Source of the DNA: Xenorhabdus stockiae
Lineage (GTDB): Bacteria; Pseudomonadota; Gammaproteobacteria; Enterobacterales; Enterobacteriaceae
Direction of reading: 5' to 3'
Length of the DNA stretch: 64,000 nucleotides
Assembly: GCF_002632825.1 (NCBI RefSeq)
Contig: NZ_NJAJ01000005.1
Location: 1-64,000, forward strand
Shown here piece by piece: positions 37,542 to 49,064 of this stretch (within the stretch, counting starts at the first letter, position 1; each line of letters begins with the position of its first letter). The notes beneath the pieces are model-generated. The model worked only from the letters and a program-made list of their open reading frames with translations, ran no database searches and was not told the origin of the DNA. The translations under genes were made by a program, and so were the position numbers.

Positions 37542-38405
37542 TTACTCCATATCACTAACAGAATCGATAAAACGATTCAACACGCTTGAGTGTGATTTAG
37601 ATTTATAGACGTAACACTGATTAACTGCATCAGCTCGTGAAATTGGAATAAAACCCAAACTTTTTCCTTCCTCTAATGCACCAGAACGGGCATCTGTAAT
37701 AAAAATATAATCTTTAGACTGAATAAAATTAAGACAACACTCCATATTGTCCATTTGTCTTATATTAGCCTTTTCTCCATTTTTCTGCATATCCTCTTCT
37801 AAATTCTTTATAAAATCACTTTTATAGAGAACTGGATCGCATAACCATGTTTTATTTTTCAATAGCTGAGTTAAATCACCATTGGATTCATCAATTAATT
37901 CCTGACGACAACAAACGCCTAAATTCTGGCCTTCAATTTTTCGCACCAGACTGAATCTATCACTGAGGATTTTTTCAGAACTTAGGATTATGGTATTTCC
38001 CTCATAATCAACTATTTCATCGATGTTATCATAACTGAATCGTAATATATTAACTTGAGCATTATTTCTATCTGCAGCTTTATACAGCGAAATCAGATGC
38101 CTATCTTTCCCCCAATCATAGTAGATATTAACACTATTACAAATAGTCCCACTAAAGTGTTTCTTTGTAATTTCTTTTTCTTTCAAATAAAGTTCTTTTA
38201 AGTCATTATATAGTTCCGCTCCGTCTTTAGTCAGTATCATCCCAAACTTCTCCCTTTTAAATAAGCGCTTTCCTAACGTCGCCTCAAAGTCTTTAATTGA
38301 TTTAGCGACTGGGGGAGTCGTACGGTTCATCACTCTTGCCGCTTTGCTTAAAGAACCCATTTCCACCACCGCCATGAATGCTTCTAATTTACGAGAAAAA
38401 AACAT
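37542..38405 (-). CDS. LysR-family transcriptional regulator
   Basis: The product is 287 aa. The N-terminal winged HTH (about 1-62) has 'EAFMAVVEMGSLSKAARVMN', 'TTPPVAKSIKDFEATLGKRLFKR' and the wing, all typical of LysR. The rest (about 90-287) is a diverged effector-binding domain. I do not recognise a specific ortholog. It lies between the tRNA-Tyr repeat region and a 650 bp AT-rich spacer, with no divergent partner gene, so its target is not obvious. AT-rich composition and a tRNA-side location suggest acquisition. Confidence 0.85.
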   Translation of the reverse strand: MFFSRKLEAFMAVVEMGSLSKAARVMNRTTPPVAKSIKDFEATLGKRLFKREKFGMILTKDGAELYNDLKELYLKEKEITKKHFSGTICNSVNIYYDWGKDRHLISLYKAADRNNAQVNILRFSYDNIDEIVDYEGNTIILSSEKILSDRFSLVRKIEGQNLGVCCRQELIDESNGDLTQLLKNKTWLCDPVLYKSDFIKNLEEDMQKNGEKANIRQMDNMECCLNFIQSKDYIFITDARSGALEEGKSLGFIPISRADAVNQCYVYKSKSHSSVLNRFIDSVSDME

Positions 38406-39054
38406 AATTCACCGTTCCTATGTAACTTGTGGCTAAAATAATATCCTTGAAATGGCCTTCTCATCAGGTAACCGCTAAATCAAACTTGATATTGTGAAGG
38501 TATAATTTTGTACAATAAAAATAGCTATTTTTCAAATGGCATTTATATGAAATGCCAGCCCCTGATGCAAAAATGCGGTTCAGATGAACTATATTATTCA
38601 CCTGTATCATGATGAATATTCCATCGTGAATGTAAACCATTAATAAATATAAACATGGCCTACAGGTTCAATTTTCTATCAGAGATTGATTAACTCTTCT
38701 ACTTTTTCATTAATTATTTTTTGTAACGCGTGACATAGAATAAATTTCAAGAATAAAAAATCTCACCTAAAAACATAATATCGAATGTGAATATAACAGA
38801 GCATTACTAATTAAATAAGCATTTATTTATTAAATTTCCACTTATTAAGTATATGCTTTTCTATTATTTAACATGATTACATTCTTTGAATTTGAATAAT
38901 AAGCGAATTATATTCAATATCACATTACATATATGAGTAAAATAGTGAAACATCTAGATAATCTGCCTAAAATTATTATTTAATAAATGGTTACATTCTT
39001 ATTTATATCTGATAAGATTGAAAAGAAAAACATTATTTAGGTGATTATAACGAT
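38406..39054. other. AT-rich spacer between the LysR-type gene and xthA
   Basis: No gene is supported in this 649 bp. Two clear dyads lie near the regulator's promoter side: a perfect 16-bp palindrome at 38517-38532 and an 8-bp-stem hairpin at 38537-38557. Either could be an operator for the regulator. Confidence 0.5.
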
Positions 39055-39861
39055 ATGAAATTTGTATCATTCAATATTAATGGACTGCGGGCGCGTCCTC
39101 ACCAACTTGCTGCGATTGTTGAACAACATCAACCTGATGTTATCGGATTACAGGAAACAAAAGTTCATGATGAAATGTTTCCTTTAGAAGAAGTCAGTCA
39201 ACTTGGCTATCATATCTTCTATCACGGTCAAAAATCTCATTATGGAGTTGCCCTACTGACTCGCCAACAGCCGATAGCTGTCAGGAAAGGTTTTCCAACT
39301 GACGACGACGATGCTCAACGCCGCATTATCATGGCAGATATCGAAACTCCTTCCGGCTTACTGACTGTGATTAACGGTTATTTTCCACAAGGTGAAAGTC
39401 GTAATCATGAGATAAAATTCCCTGCAAAAGAGAAATTTTATCAGGATCTGCAAACCTATCTGGAAACAAATCAATCTCCGGGATCCAATATTCTCATTAT
39501 GGGCGATATGAATATCAGCCCGACTGACCTAGATATTGGAATAGGAGAGAATAATCAGAAACGTTGGTTAAAAACCGGAAAATGTTCTTTCCTGCCTGAA
39601 GAAAGAGAATGGATGGAACGCCTAAAAAACTGGGGACTGGTTGATACATTCCGGGCTCATCATCCGGAAATCAGTAACCAATTCTCGTGGTTTGATTACC
39701 GCTCAAAAGGGTTTAACGATAACCGTGGACTTCGCATTGACTTGCTGCTTGCAAGCCAGCCATTAGCAGAAAAATGCCTCTCTGCTGGTATTGATTATGA
39801 TATCCGTGCCATGGAAAAACCTTCCGATCACGCACCAGTCTGGGCTGAATTTAAGATTTAA
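39055..39861 (+). CDS. xthA: exodeoxyribonuclease III
   Basis: The product is 268 aa, equal to E. coli ExoIII. It starts '[18 protein letters not shown]' and has the endonuclease/exonuclease/phosphatase motifs '[13 protein letters not shown]', '[14 protein letters not shown]' and the C-terminal catalytic '[11 protein letters not shown]'. It repairs abasic sites and 3'-blocked ends. It is convergent with topB across a shared terminator. Confidence 0.98.
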   Translation: MKFVSFNINGLRARPHQLAAIVEQHQPDVIGLQETKVHDEMFPLEEVSQLGYHIFYHGQKSHYGVALLTRQQPIAVRKGFPTDDDDAQRRIIMADIETPSGLLTVINGYFPQGESRNHEIKFPAKEKFYQDLQTYLETNQSPGSNILIMGDMNISPTDLDIGIGENNQKRWLKTGKCSFLPEEREWMERLKNWGLVDTFRAHHPEISNQFSWFDYRSKGFNDNRGLRIDLLLASQPLAEKCLSAGIDYDIRAMEKPSDHAPVWAEFKI

Positions 39862-39865
39862 AATA

Positions 39866-39901
39866 AAATACAGCATCGCACAATTTCGGTGCTGTATTTT
39901 T
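39866..39901. terminator. bidirectional terminator between xthA and topB
   Basis: The stem AAATACAGCA.../TGCTGTATTT has A-rich and T-rich flanks on both sides and lies between the convergent stop codons, so it can serve both genes. Confidence 0.85.
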
Positions 39902-39919
39902 CTCTCTTTATTTCTTAAA

Positions 39920-41848
39920 TTATTCAGCTTTATTTGTCTGCTTGGTTTTAGCTTGCTTACCTTTACCTTTTTTTCCTTTCACAGGAGCAGGAGGCAGATC
40001 CCTGAAAGCTTTCAAATTTCTATACTGCTTTGCCTGCCAAATCAACTGTTGCAATGTTTCATGAAGAGGCGACATAAAATCCTGATAACGGAATTGCTTC
40101 TCACTGATTTGAGTTAGTTTGGATTCCCAATGTGCGGTCATATCAGGCAAGACAGCCATATCAGGTAAAACATGAATTAACGCACGACCTGCTGGTGTTG
40201 CATGAATATATCGTCCCTTTTTATACAGAAATTCCCGCTTGAACAATAATTCAATAATTCCGGCTCTTGTTGCTTCCGTCCCCAAACCATCTGTTGCCCG
40301 TAAAACTTTTTTCAGCGCTTTATCCTGAACAAATCTGGCGATACCGGTCATAGCAGATAATAAAGTGGCATCAGTGAAATGGCGTGGTGGCTGAGTCTGC
40401 CTTTCCACGACTTCTCCTTTCTCACATAACAGTTCATCACCTTTAGCAACAATCGGCAGAGGTGTGCCCTCATTTTCCTCATCACGTTCTTTGTTGCCCA
40501 ATAAAGTTCGCCAGCCGGCTTCTGCCAGAAAGCGAGCCTTGGCAATGAACTTTCCACCAGCAATATCCAGTTCAATTGTGCATTTCCGGAATATAGCATC
40601 CGGGAAAAACTGCATCAGATACTGTCTGGCTACCAATCCATAAATATGCTGCTCATTTTCTGTCAACTTAACCTGACTGCTTCGCGCTGTGGGAATAATT
40701 GCATGATGTGCATCAACTTTTTTATCATCCCAGCAACGATTCTTTTTTTCCGTATCAAGCGCATCCTGAGGCAACAAATGGCTGGCATGTACCGAAATAG
40801 CGTTTAAAACAGCCTGACGACCCGCAAAATGTTCTTCTGGTAGGTAACGACAATCTGAACGCGGGTATGTAATCAATTTATGGGTTTCATACAGCCGCTG
40901 ACAAATATCCAGAACATCCTGAGCACTCAGTCCAAAACGTCTGGCTGCTTCGATCTGTAATGAAGAAAGAGAAAATGGCAAAGGCGCTGTTTCTGATTCC
41001 CGTTTGTCCTGATAGGCAGCAATATAGGCAGGCTGCCCGATAATGCGCATTACTACATGTTCTGCTAAAGGCCGGTGAATAACTCGCCCTTCTTCATCCT
41101 GAAAATCCACACAGGATTCACTGGGCTGCCATACCGCGGTGAACCGCTCTTCTTTCGGGGTAATAATATGAGCTTTAACCTCAAAGAAATCCTTTGGTAC
41201 AAAATGTTCTATTTCTTCATCACGGCGAACAACCAAGCCCAGTACTGGAGTCTGCACTCGGCCAACTGATAGAACCCCTTGATAACCAGCATTCCGACCT
41301 AATAAGGTATAAGCTCGGGTCATATTGATCCCATAAAGCCAATCAGCCCTTGCTCTGGCTAAAGCTGAAACACACAGGGGAATAAATTCCCGGTTACTCC
41401 TCAGACGTTCGACAGCTTTAAGTACTGCCTGAGGATTTAAATCGTTGATCAGACAACGTTGGACATTCTGCTTTTTATTGTCTTCCAGTTGCAAAAAATC
41501 CAGCACTTCATCCACCAGCAACTGCCCTTCGCGATCCGGGTCTCCGGCATGAACAATTTCATCAGCCCTTGCCAGAAGAGATTTAATCGTATTGAGCTGT
41601 TTAGCAACCGCTTCTCGTGGTTTTAACTGCCATTTTTCAGGAATAATTGGCAAATCAGCCAAGACCCAGCGCGCATAACGGCTATCGTATACATCTGGCT
41701 CAGCTTGTTCTAACAAATGACCTACACACCAAGTAACAACCTGACTATCACCACACTCAATAAACCCATCTCCCCGACGATGAGGTTTCGGTAAAATATC
41801 GGCAATAGCACGTGCGAGGCTAGGTTTTTCAGCAATAAAAAGACGCAT
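39920..41848 (-). CDS. topB: DNA topoisomerase III
   Basis: The product is 642 aa from the ATG at 41848 ('[17 protein letters not shown]'), the family start; an upstream TTG adds eight unsupported residues. The Toprim domain has 'EKPSLA' and 'DPDREGQLL' (about 103-111). The catalytic Tyr is residue 328 in '[12 protein letters not shown]', the same number as in E. coli. The C-terminus is lysine-rich. It is a type IA topoisomerase that decatenates replication and recombination intermediates. Confidence 0.97.
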   Translation of the reverse strand: MRLFIAEKPSLARAIADILPKPHRRGDGFIECGDSQVVTWCVGHLLEQAEPDVYDSRYARWVLADLPIIPEKWQLKPREAVAKQLNTIKSLLARADEIVHAGDPDREGQLLVDEVLDFLQLEDNKKQNVQRCLINDLNPQAVLKAVERLRSNREFIPLCVSALARARADWLYGINMTRAYTLLGRNAGYQGVLSVGRVQTPVLGLVVRRDEEIEHFVPKDFFEVKAHIITPKEERFTAVWQPSESCVDFQDEEGRVIHRPLAEHVVMRIIGQPAYIAAYQDKRESETAPLPFSLSSLQIEAARRFGLSAQDVLDICQRLYETHKLITYPRSDCRYLPEEHFAGRQAVLNAISVHASHLLPQDALDTEKKNRCWDDKKVDAHHAIIPTARSSQVKLTENEQHIYGLVARQYLMQFFPDAIFRKCTIELDIAGGKFIAKARFLAEAGWRTLLGNKERDEENEGTPLPIVAKGDELLCEKGEVVERQTQPPRHFTDATLLSAMTGIARFVQDKALKKVLRATDGLGTEATRAGIIELLFKREFLYKKGRYIHATPAGRALIHVLPDMAVLPDMTAHWESKLTQISEKQFRYQDFMSPLHETLQQLIWQAKQYRNLKAFRDLPPAPVKGKKGKGKQAKTKQTNKAE

Positions 41849-41999
41849 GGAATTTGTAACAACTTCAATCAATGCCCTGTCTGAGTGTGGTTAATTCAGT
41901 TCACCTAGGCAATAAATTAATGGGATAAGCTGATGTAGTGGTGTTTATCCTATCCACCACATCAGGTAATGATATATCTAGTAACTCTAACAGTAATTT

Positions 42000-42551
42000 T
42001 TAGAAATAACTGACAAAATCAGTTAAATCTGGTGAAGATACTTTCATTGGTGATTTAAGCTCTGGTGTACCCAGATAGAGGAACCCAACAATTTTGTCGT
42101 GCTCTTCACATCCCAGTCCGGCTCTGACTGTTGAATCTTCTGTCCAAGAACCAGAACGCCATATTCCACCAAACCCTTGAGCCACGGCAGCCATTTGCAT
42201 GGCATGTACTGCACAGCCTGCTGCTACAACCTGTTCCCATTCTGGCACTTTTACATGCTCAACTACTTTAGCAATAACAGTGATAATCATCGGTGCGCGA
42301 TAAGGGGCATTTTTTGCTTTTTCTGCCACATCTTCACCCATTTCACCATTAATTGCTGCCTGTTCGAGCAATTTACTGAATTTATCAATTCCTTCCCCTT
42401 GCATGACAATAAAATGCCAGGGACGTAATGCTCCATGGTCTGGTGCTCTCATCCCGGCAGCAAGGATATTCTGCAATTCATCCCCCGCAGGGACCGGAGT
42501 AGTTAAACGTGCAACAGAACGACGATTCAATAAGAGTTCCAAGGCTTTCAT
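42000..42551 (-). CDS. ydjA: nitroreductase-family protein YdjA
   Basis: The product is 183 aa. The start at 42551 has an AGGAGG site; the frame extends ten residues further but without support. 'RRSVARLTTPVPAGDEL', 'GMRAPDHGALRPWHFIV' and 'GFGGIWRSGSWTE' are FMN-binding signatures of this small nitroreductase group. It is a probable NAD(P)H-FMN oxidoreductase of unknown physiological substrate. It is divergent from sppA, as in E. coli. Confidence 0.94.
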   Translation of the reverse strand: MKALELLLNRRSVARLTTPVPAGDELQNILAAGMRAPDHGALRPWHFIVMQGEGIDKFSKLLEQAAINGEMGEDVAEKAKNAPYRAPMIITVIAKVVEHVKVPEWEQVVAAGCAVHAMQMAAVAQGFGGIWRSGSWTEDSTVRAGLGCEEHDKIVGFLYLGTPELKSPMKVSSPDLTDFVSYF

Positions 42552-42718
42552 AGTTTCCTCCTGAATAAGATAATCTATCACGACCGGACATTCTCTGTTT
42601 ATTCGTTACCGAATGAAAGTGTAAATATTATTTTTTCAGTCATTTTCGTGATTTCTGGCTGACATTTATCAGTTAGCTGATTAGGATAATCTTATTTGAT
42701 CTCATCATCGGAGATAGT

Positions 42719-44617
42719 ATGCATACTTTATGGAGGCTTATAGCAGGGCTACTTAAATGGAGTTGGAAACTGCTAAATTTCGCTCGCCAATTTATTTCCA
42801 ATCTATTATTTATTGTATTTATTGTATTAGTTGCCAGTGGCGTTCTTATTTATAAAGAACAGTTCCCCGCAGATGATAGTGATTATGGTGGAGCATTATA
42901 CGTCAATTTATCAGGTACTATCGTTGATCGGGTATCTGCTCGTAATCCGCTGGATCAACTGGGCTGGGATCTTGTCTCTCCTTCCAGCGGCCGCATTCAA
43001 CAAACTTCGCTATTTGATATTGTTGATAGTATTCGACGGGCAAAAAATGACACCAAAATTACCGGTATGGTGTTGAAACTGGATGATTTTGCAGGGGCTG
43101 ATCAGGCATCGATGCTTTATATCGGCAAAGTCATCAACGAATTTAAAAGCTCAGGTAAATCCGTTATAGCTATTGGGCAGAACTACAGCCAGCCACAATA
43201 CTATTTAGCCAGCTATGCTGACAAAATACTCCTTACCCCTCAAGGCGGTGTCTCACTTAAAGGTTATTCAAATAATCATTTATTCTATAAATCATTATTA
43301 GAAAACCTGAAAATCTCTACCCATATTTTCCGTGTTGGTACATACAAATCAGCCGTAGAGCCAATGATGCGGAATGATATGTCGGATGCTGCTCGCACAG
43401 CGGATTCCCTTTGGCTGAATGAACTTTGGAATAATTACCGACAGGATATTGCTACCAATAGAAAAATCCCAATCAGTCAGGTACTTCCTGAACCTTCAGT
43501 ATTTATTGAAAAACTCCGTAAAGCAGGTGGAAACAGTGCTCTCTATGCTCTCCAGAACGGTCTGGTAGATAAAATCGCACCTCTGAATGTCATTGAGCAG
43601 AAGCTGGAAAAAAAATTCGGCTGGGATAAGAAAAACCAGCATTTCAACTACATCACTATCAATGATTATATTGCTAAAAAACCCATCGAAGATGCTTATC
43701 AGAACGATGGTAATATTGCAGTGATTGTGGTTGAAGGGGAAATCATGGATGGCAAACAATCCGGCAGTATAGCTGGCAGTGATACCATCGCAGAACAACT
43801 ACGCCAAGCACGCCTGAACCCTAATATTAAAGCCATTATCTTGCGAGTAAACAGCCCCGGTGGCAGTATCAGTGCATCTGAACTTATCCGCAGTGAACTG
43901 GTAGCCATTCGGGAAGGTACTGATGCAAATGGCAAAAAGATCAATCAAAAGCCGATTGTTGTTTCCATGGGAGGACTTGCTGCATCAGGTGGTTACTGGG
44001 TTTCCACACCAGCTAACTATATTATCGCCTCCCCGAATACTTTAACTGGCTCAATTGGTGTTTTTGGTGCTATCACTACTTTTGAGAAAAGTCTTGATTA
44101 TCTTGGTGTAAATACAGACGGTGTTTCAACTTACCCACTGGCTGACATTTCTACAACAAAAGGGATAAATCCTCTGTTTTCTGAAGTCATACAAATGTCG
44201 ATTGAAAACGGCTATAGCCAGTTTATCGGGCTGGTAGCAAATTCTCGCCACAAAACAACTGCTGAAATTGAAAAAATCGCTGAAGGCCGTGTCTGGAGTG
44301 GTAGTGATGCTAAAAAGAATGGTCTGGTTGATCAGCTAGGCGATTTCGATGACGCCGTTAAGAAAGCCGCTGAACTGGCAGGCCTTAAAACAGTATCGCT
44401 AAGCTGGATGCAGCCTGAACTTTCATTTACTGAGAAACTGATGCTGGAATTTTCTTCATCAGCACAGGCAATTATGCCAAATACTTTACAGTCAATGTTG
44501 CCAGCTCCATTTGCTCAGGCAGCACAGGATATGAAAAAGCAGGCGGTATTTTATAGCCGCATGAATGACCCGCAAAATATTTATGCTTATTGCCTGAACT
44601 GTAGTGATATCCGCTGA
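42719..44617 (+). CDS. sppA: signal peptide peptidase SppA (protease IV), 67K type
   Basis: The product is 632 aa, the long enterobacterial form with two S49 repeats. An N-terminal membrane anchor lies at about 25-45. The catalytic pair is Lys210 ('VGTYKSAVEP') in the first repeat and Ser423 ('GGLAASGGYWV') in the second, matching the known arrangement. It degrades cleaved signal peptides in the inner membrane. It is followed by an ERIC-like element rather than a terminator. Confidence 0.97.
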   Translation: MHTLWRLIAGLLKWSWKLLNFARQFISNLLFIVFIVLVASGVLIYKEQFPADDSDYGGALYVNLSGTIVDRVSARNPLDQLGWDLVSPSSGRIQQTSLFDIVDSIRRAKNDTKITGMVLKLDDFAGADQASMLYIGKVINEFKSSGKSVIAIGQNYSQPQYYLASYADKILLTPQGGVSLKGYSNNHLFYKSLLENLKISTHIFRVGTYKSAVEPMMRNDMSDAARTADSLWLNELWNNYRQDIATNRKIPISQVLPEPSVFIEKLRKAGGNSALYALQNGLVDKIAPLNVIEQKLEKKFGWDKKNQHFNYITINDYIAKKPIEDAYQNDGNIAVIVVEGEIMDGKQSGSIAGSDTIAEQLRQARLNPNIKAIILRVNSPGGSISASELIRSELVAIREGTDANGKKINQKPIVVSMGGLAASGGYWVSTPANYIIASPNTLTGSIGVFGAITTFEKSLDYLGVNTDGVSTYPLADISTTKGINPLFSEVIQMSIENGYSQFIGLVANSRHKTTAEIEKIAEGRVWSGSDAKKNGLVDQLGDFDDAVKKAAELAGLKTVSLSWMQPELSFTEKLMLEFSSSAQAIMPNTLQSMLPAPFAQAAQDMKKQAVFYSRMNDPQNIYAYCLNCSDIR

Positions 44618-44670
44618 GAATTCATCACCAGAACGTGATAATCACAATTAAATATAAAGCCTGATTGCCA

Positions 44671-44810
44671 TACACAATGGGTTTCAAGATGCGTCGCGGC
44701 GGCAAGGGAGTTCATCCTCAGGAGCATAGATAACCGTATGTTTATAAAAACGGTAACTAGGGTGAACGAGTGCAGCCAACAAAGAGGCAACTTGAAAGAC
44801 GAAGTGTATA
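44671..44810. repeat. ERIC-like element upstream of ansA
   Basis: A 140 bp imperfect palindrome. The ends (TACACAATGGGTTTCAAG and the reverse complement of CTTGAAAGACGAAGTGTATA) pair, and the centre has CAGGAGCATAGATAACCGTATG and CTAGGGTGAACGAGTGCAG-type ERIC blocks (each quoted in part). It lies 84 bp before the ansA ATG, so it is likely transcribed in the leader. It also creates a false N-terminal extension of the ansA frame. Confidence 0.85.
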
Positions 44811-44893
44811 TATACCAGTATCAGGCTTTTTTTATTCCTTATACCCCCTATAATCGGCAGAGAATTTTAAACTACCGCTACTGGGTTACGACC

Positions 44894-45913
44894 ATGCAGA
44901 AGAAATCTATCTATGTTGTTTATACGGGTGGAACCATTGGGATGCAGCATTCCCCTAATGGTTATATTCCCGTTTCCGGTCATTTACAGCGGCAGCTGAC
45001 AAAAATGCCCGAGTTTCACCGCCCAGAAATGCCAACATTCACGATCCGTGAACATCATCCCCTTATTGATTCTTCTGATATGAGTCCAGATGATTGGGGA
45101 ATTATTGCCAGTGATATTTATCAGAATTACCATGATTACGATGGTTTTGTGATCCTGCATGGCACAGATACCATGGCTTTTACCTCTTCAGCCCTCTCTT
45201 TCATGTTTGAAAATCTTAACAAGCCAGTTATCGTGACAGGGTCACAAATTCCATTGGAAGCACTGCGTTCAGATGGTCAGACAAATTTGCTCAATGCCCT
45301 GTATCTGGCAGCCAACTATCCCGTCAATGAAGTCAGCCTGTTTTTCAACAATAAATTGTATCGAGGGAACAGAACTGTCAAAGCCCATGCTGACGGTTTT
45401 GATGCTTTCTCTTCTCCTAATTACCCTCCGCTTATCGAAGCCGGTATCAATATCCGGACATTTAACACCGCTCCACTGCCCGTTGGTCACGGCGATTTTG
45501 TTGTACATCAAATCAGCTCACAGCCAATTGGCGTAGTCACTATCTATCCGGGGCTGTCGAGCCAAGTAGTTGAAAATATCCTGATGCAGCCTGTCAAGGC
45601 ATTGATTTTGCGTTCTTATGGTGTCGGCAATGCTCCTCAACGCCCTGATTTATTGAGAATCTTAAAAGAAGCAACTGAAAGAGGAATCATTGTAATCAAC
45701 TTAACACAATGTATTTCCGGAAGGGTCAATATGGAAGGTTATGCTAACGGTCATGCACTGGCTGCATCAGGTGTGATCAGCGGCTACGATATGACATTTG
45801 AAGCAACCTTGACAAAACTTCACTACCTGTTAAGCCAGCACTATGCAACCGAAGAAATTCGCTCTCTGATGCAGCAAAATCTACGCGGAGAATTGAGTTA
45901 CTCCGACAAATAA
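44894..45913 (+). CDS. ansA: cytoplasmic L-asparaginase I
   Basis: The product is 339 aa from the ATG at 44894 ('MQKKSIYVVYTGGTIGMQ'), identical at its start to the E. coli protein; the frame upstream comes from the ERIC element. The catalytic Thr14 lies in 'YTGGTIG', and the second Thr-Asp motif is 'LHGTDTMAF' near 90. It converts asparagine to aspartate in the cytosol. pncA follows after 61 bp without a terminator, so the two form an operon as in E. coli. Confidence 0.97.
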   Translation: MQKKSIYVVYTGGTIGMQHSPNGYIPVSGHLQRQLTKMPEFHRPEMPTFTIREHHPLIDSSDMSPDDWGIIASDIYQNYHDYDGFVILHGTDTMAFTSSALSFMFENLNKPVIVTGSQIPLEALRSDGQTNLLNALYLAANYPVNEVSLFFNNKLYRGNRTVKAHADGFDAFSSPNYPPLIEAGINIRTFNTAPLPVGHGDFVVHQISSQPIGVVTIYPGLSSQVVENILMQPVKALILRSYGVGNAPQRPDLLRILKEATERGIIVINLTQCISGRVNMEGYANGHALAASGVISGYDMTFEATLTKLHYLLSQHYATEEIRSLMQQNLRGELSYSDK

Positions 45914-45974
45914 TAAGCATATTCAAAATATTAACGGGCAGACTATAAGACGAAAGTATGAATTAAGGAATAGA

Positions 45975-46610
45975 ATGAAAACCGCACTATTACTTATCGA
46001 TCTACAAAATGACTTCTGTACAGGTGGCGCACTGGCGGTAAAAGGGAGTGAAGAAGTTATCACCGTAGCAAATGAAGCTATTCAATTGTGTCAGCAGTAC
46101 AATGTCAGCATCATTGCAAGTCAGGACTGGCACCCGTCTAATCATATGAGTTTTGCAGTAAATTCAGGCCAGCCAGTTGGTGAATTAGGTGTGCTAAACG
46201 GTATCCCTCAAATATGGTGGCCTGTACATTGTGTACAGGGGCAATCAGGCGCAGCTTTCCATCCAGCCTTAAACCAAGCTGCTATCCAGGAGATTTTCCG
46301 TAAAGGTGAAAATCCACAGATAGACAGTTACAGCGCATTTTTCGATAACGATCGTAAAAATGCAACCCGATTACATGGCTGGCTATCAGAGCAACATATC
46401 AATCGCCTGCTTATTCTTGGTATCGCTACCGATTACTGCGTAAAATTCACCGTATTAGATGCCTTAGAACACGGGTATGAAACTTACGTTATTACGGAAG
46501 GCTGCCGGGGGGTTAATATTCACGCGGATGACAGCCAGCAGGCTATTGAGGAAATGGCAGCTAAAGGCGCCAAATTTACTTCATTGAAGGAGATAGCTGC
46601 CCTTTTTTAA
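45975..46610 (+). CDS. pncA: nicotinamidase
   Basis: The product is 211 aa. The catalytic triad is visible as Asp9 ('LIDLQNDF'), Lys110 ('FRKGENP') and Cys155 ('ATDYCVKFT'), and metal ligands as Asp51, His53 ('DWHPSNH') and His85. It deamidates nicotinamide to nicotinate in NAD recycling. Confidence 0.97.
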   Translation: MKTALLLIDLQNDFCTGGALAVKGSEEVITVANEAIQLCQQYNVSIIASQDWHPSNHMSFAVNSGQPVGELGVLNGIPQIWWPVHCVQGQSGAAFHPALNQAAIQEIFRKGENPQIDSYSAFFDNDRKNATRLHGWLSEQHINRLLILGIATDYCVKFTVLDALEHGYETYVITEGCRGVNIHADDSQQAIEEMAAKGAKFTSLKEIAALF

Positions 46611-46674
46611 CGTACCAAGCATAAAAATATTTTTAAACCGCTGACCACTATAACTACATATCCTAAATCAGATT

Positions 46675-46715
46675 AGCCTCGTTCTTTATGCTCAATCAAT
46701 AGGGAGAACGAGGCT
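46675..46715. terminator. inverted repeat between convergent pncA and yeaC
   Basis: An 11-bp perfect stem (AGCCTCGTTCT with AGAACGAGGCT) encloses a 19-nt loop between the two stops. It lacks a clean T-run, so termination is inferred from position. Confidence 0.5.
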
Positions 46716-46734
46716 ACCGATTTAATCTACTGGC

Positions 46735-47016
46735 TCATTCTTCTGATTGCGGCTTCAATCTGGCAACCATCTCTGACTGAAACATTGCTTTCAGTTCTTG
46801 TTTACTTTTTACGGCAATTTGGCCATCGGTGCCAATCGTCATATGTTCCGGATCGTGATTATGTCTGGCTTGCCAAAGCATTACCATTTGCAGGCTATGC
46901 TCTTTTTGCTCTGGTGTTAATGGAACACCATCCTGCCATTTCCCTAATTCGACAGCCTGAACCAGTCGCTGGTAAATCTCAGGTGTCATGGCAGAAAGTA
47001 AATCATCTACATTCAT
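46735..47016 (-). CDS. yeaC: YeaC family protein (DUF1315)
   Basis: The product is 93 aa. It is very close to E. coli YeaC: 'MTPEIYQRLVQAVELGKWQDG', quoted in part, followed by 'LTPEQKEHSLQMVMLWQARH' and 'HMTIGTDGQ'. Function is unknown. It lies downstream of msrB on the same strand (121 bp), as in E. coli. An AAGGAAA site precedes the ATG. Confidence 0.93.
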   Translation of the reverse strand: MNVDDLLSAMTPEIYQRLVQAVELGKWQDGVPLTPEQKEHSLQMVMLWQARHNHDPEHMTIGTDGQIAVKSKQELKAMFQSEMVARLKPQSEE

Positions 47017-47137
47017 CGGTATTTCCTTAAGGCTATTATTTCCTTAAAACTATATACTAACATCTCTGGCTGAATCGATTCTATATAACTTGCCAATTCG
47101 CATCATATTTGGTCAAAAAACGTCGCCACTTATCATA

Positions 47138-47545
47138 TTAACCGGCGGTTTCTTCTCCTGAGTCTTCATCAATGAAGCGTAACGCAGCCGAATTAATGCA
47201 AAAACGCTCTCCTGTAGGTTTAGGGCCATCAGGAAAAACATGCCCCAAATGTGCCTGACAATGGCTGCAACGCACCTCGATCCGATGCATACCATAAGAA
47301 TAATCATCAATATAATTAATGGATTTATCATTAATCGGCTGATAAAAACTTGGCCACCCACATCCGGAATCAAATTTTGTGTCGGAAACAAATAGTGGCT
47401 GAGAACAGCACAGGCAATGATAAATACCACTTTTCTTGTTGTGCAACAGTTTTCCTGAAAATGGCGGCTCTGTACCTGCTTCTTGCGTCACATAACGCTG
47501 CATTTCACTGAGCTGCTCAAGAGGAGAAGAGATATCTTTAGCCAT
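47138..47545 (-). CDS. msrB: peptide-methionine (R)-S-oxide reductase MsrB
   Basis: The product is 135 aa. The start at 47545 ('[12 protein letters not shown]') has AAGGTGG 5 bp upstream; a GTG at 47554 lies within that site. Two zinc CxxC pairs ('YHCLCCSQ' and 'VRCSHCQAH'), 'GCGWPSFY' and the catalytic Cys in '[13 protein letters not shown]' are present. It reduces R-methionine sulfoxide in proteins. Confidence 0.97.
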   Translation of the reverse strand: MAKDISSPLEQLSEMQRYVTQEAGTEPPFSGKLLHNKKSGIYHCLCCSQPLFVSDTKFDSGCGWPSFYQPINDKSINYIDDYSYGMHRIEVRCSHCQAHLGHVFPDGPKPTGERFCINSAALRFIDEDSGEETAG

Positions 47546-47661
47546 GATAACCACCTTTTAAGGCCAGTATTTTCAACAAAAGGTACCGAAAACAACAAAA
47601 AGCAAATATTAAACTGTTAAATCGCATTTTAACCCATTCAACATGATGATTTACTTTACTA

Positions 47662-47681
47662 ATTGTGATAAATCTCACATA
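47662..47681. promoter_or_regulatory. CRP-type site between msrB and gapA
   Basis: TGTGA (47664-47668), six bases, TCACA (47675-47679): a perfect pair of CRP half-sites with the right spacing. It lies about 120 bp from msrB and 205 bp from gapA. CRP control of gapA is known in E. coli. Confidence 0.7.
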
Positions 47682-47781
47682 TCTCATTAATGGTAACTTT
47701 AAATATCTCCTTATACCCCGATAATAGTGAGCGTAAAGATTGTTACAGTTGTATAACGGATATCCAGATAGTGGTTTTTAA

Positions 47782-48882
<1,101 letters not shown>

Positions 48883-48965
48883 CTGAACCTGTCTACCTTA
48901 TAAATTTCAGGTTGCAGACAACAAAATCTCAACCTGAAAGATAACAGGTATAATCATTGTTCAAT

Positions 48966-48990
48966 AAGCCACCTTTTACGGTGGCTTTTA
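48966..48990 (+). terminator. gapA terminator
   Basis: The stem AGCCACC/GGTGGCT with an internal TTTTAC loop is followed by TTTTATTTTA. It lies 84 bp after the gapA stop and ahead of yeaD. Confidence 0.85.
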
Positions 48991-49064
48991 TTTTACCACT
49001 CTTTCACAATAAGCTATTCTTGCCTTCATTAACCATCAATACAAGTTTATATAAGGTCATGATG

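Noticed and set aside
44738-44893. Longer N-terminus for AnsA
   Set aside because: The added residues are translated from the ERIC-like element and upstream leader; the ATG at 44894 matches the family start exactly.
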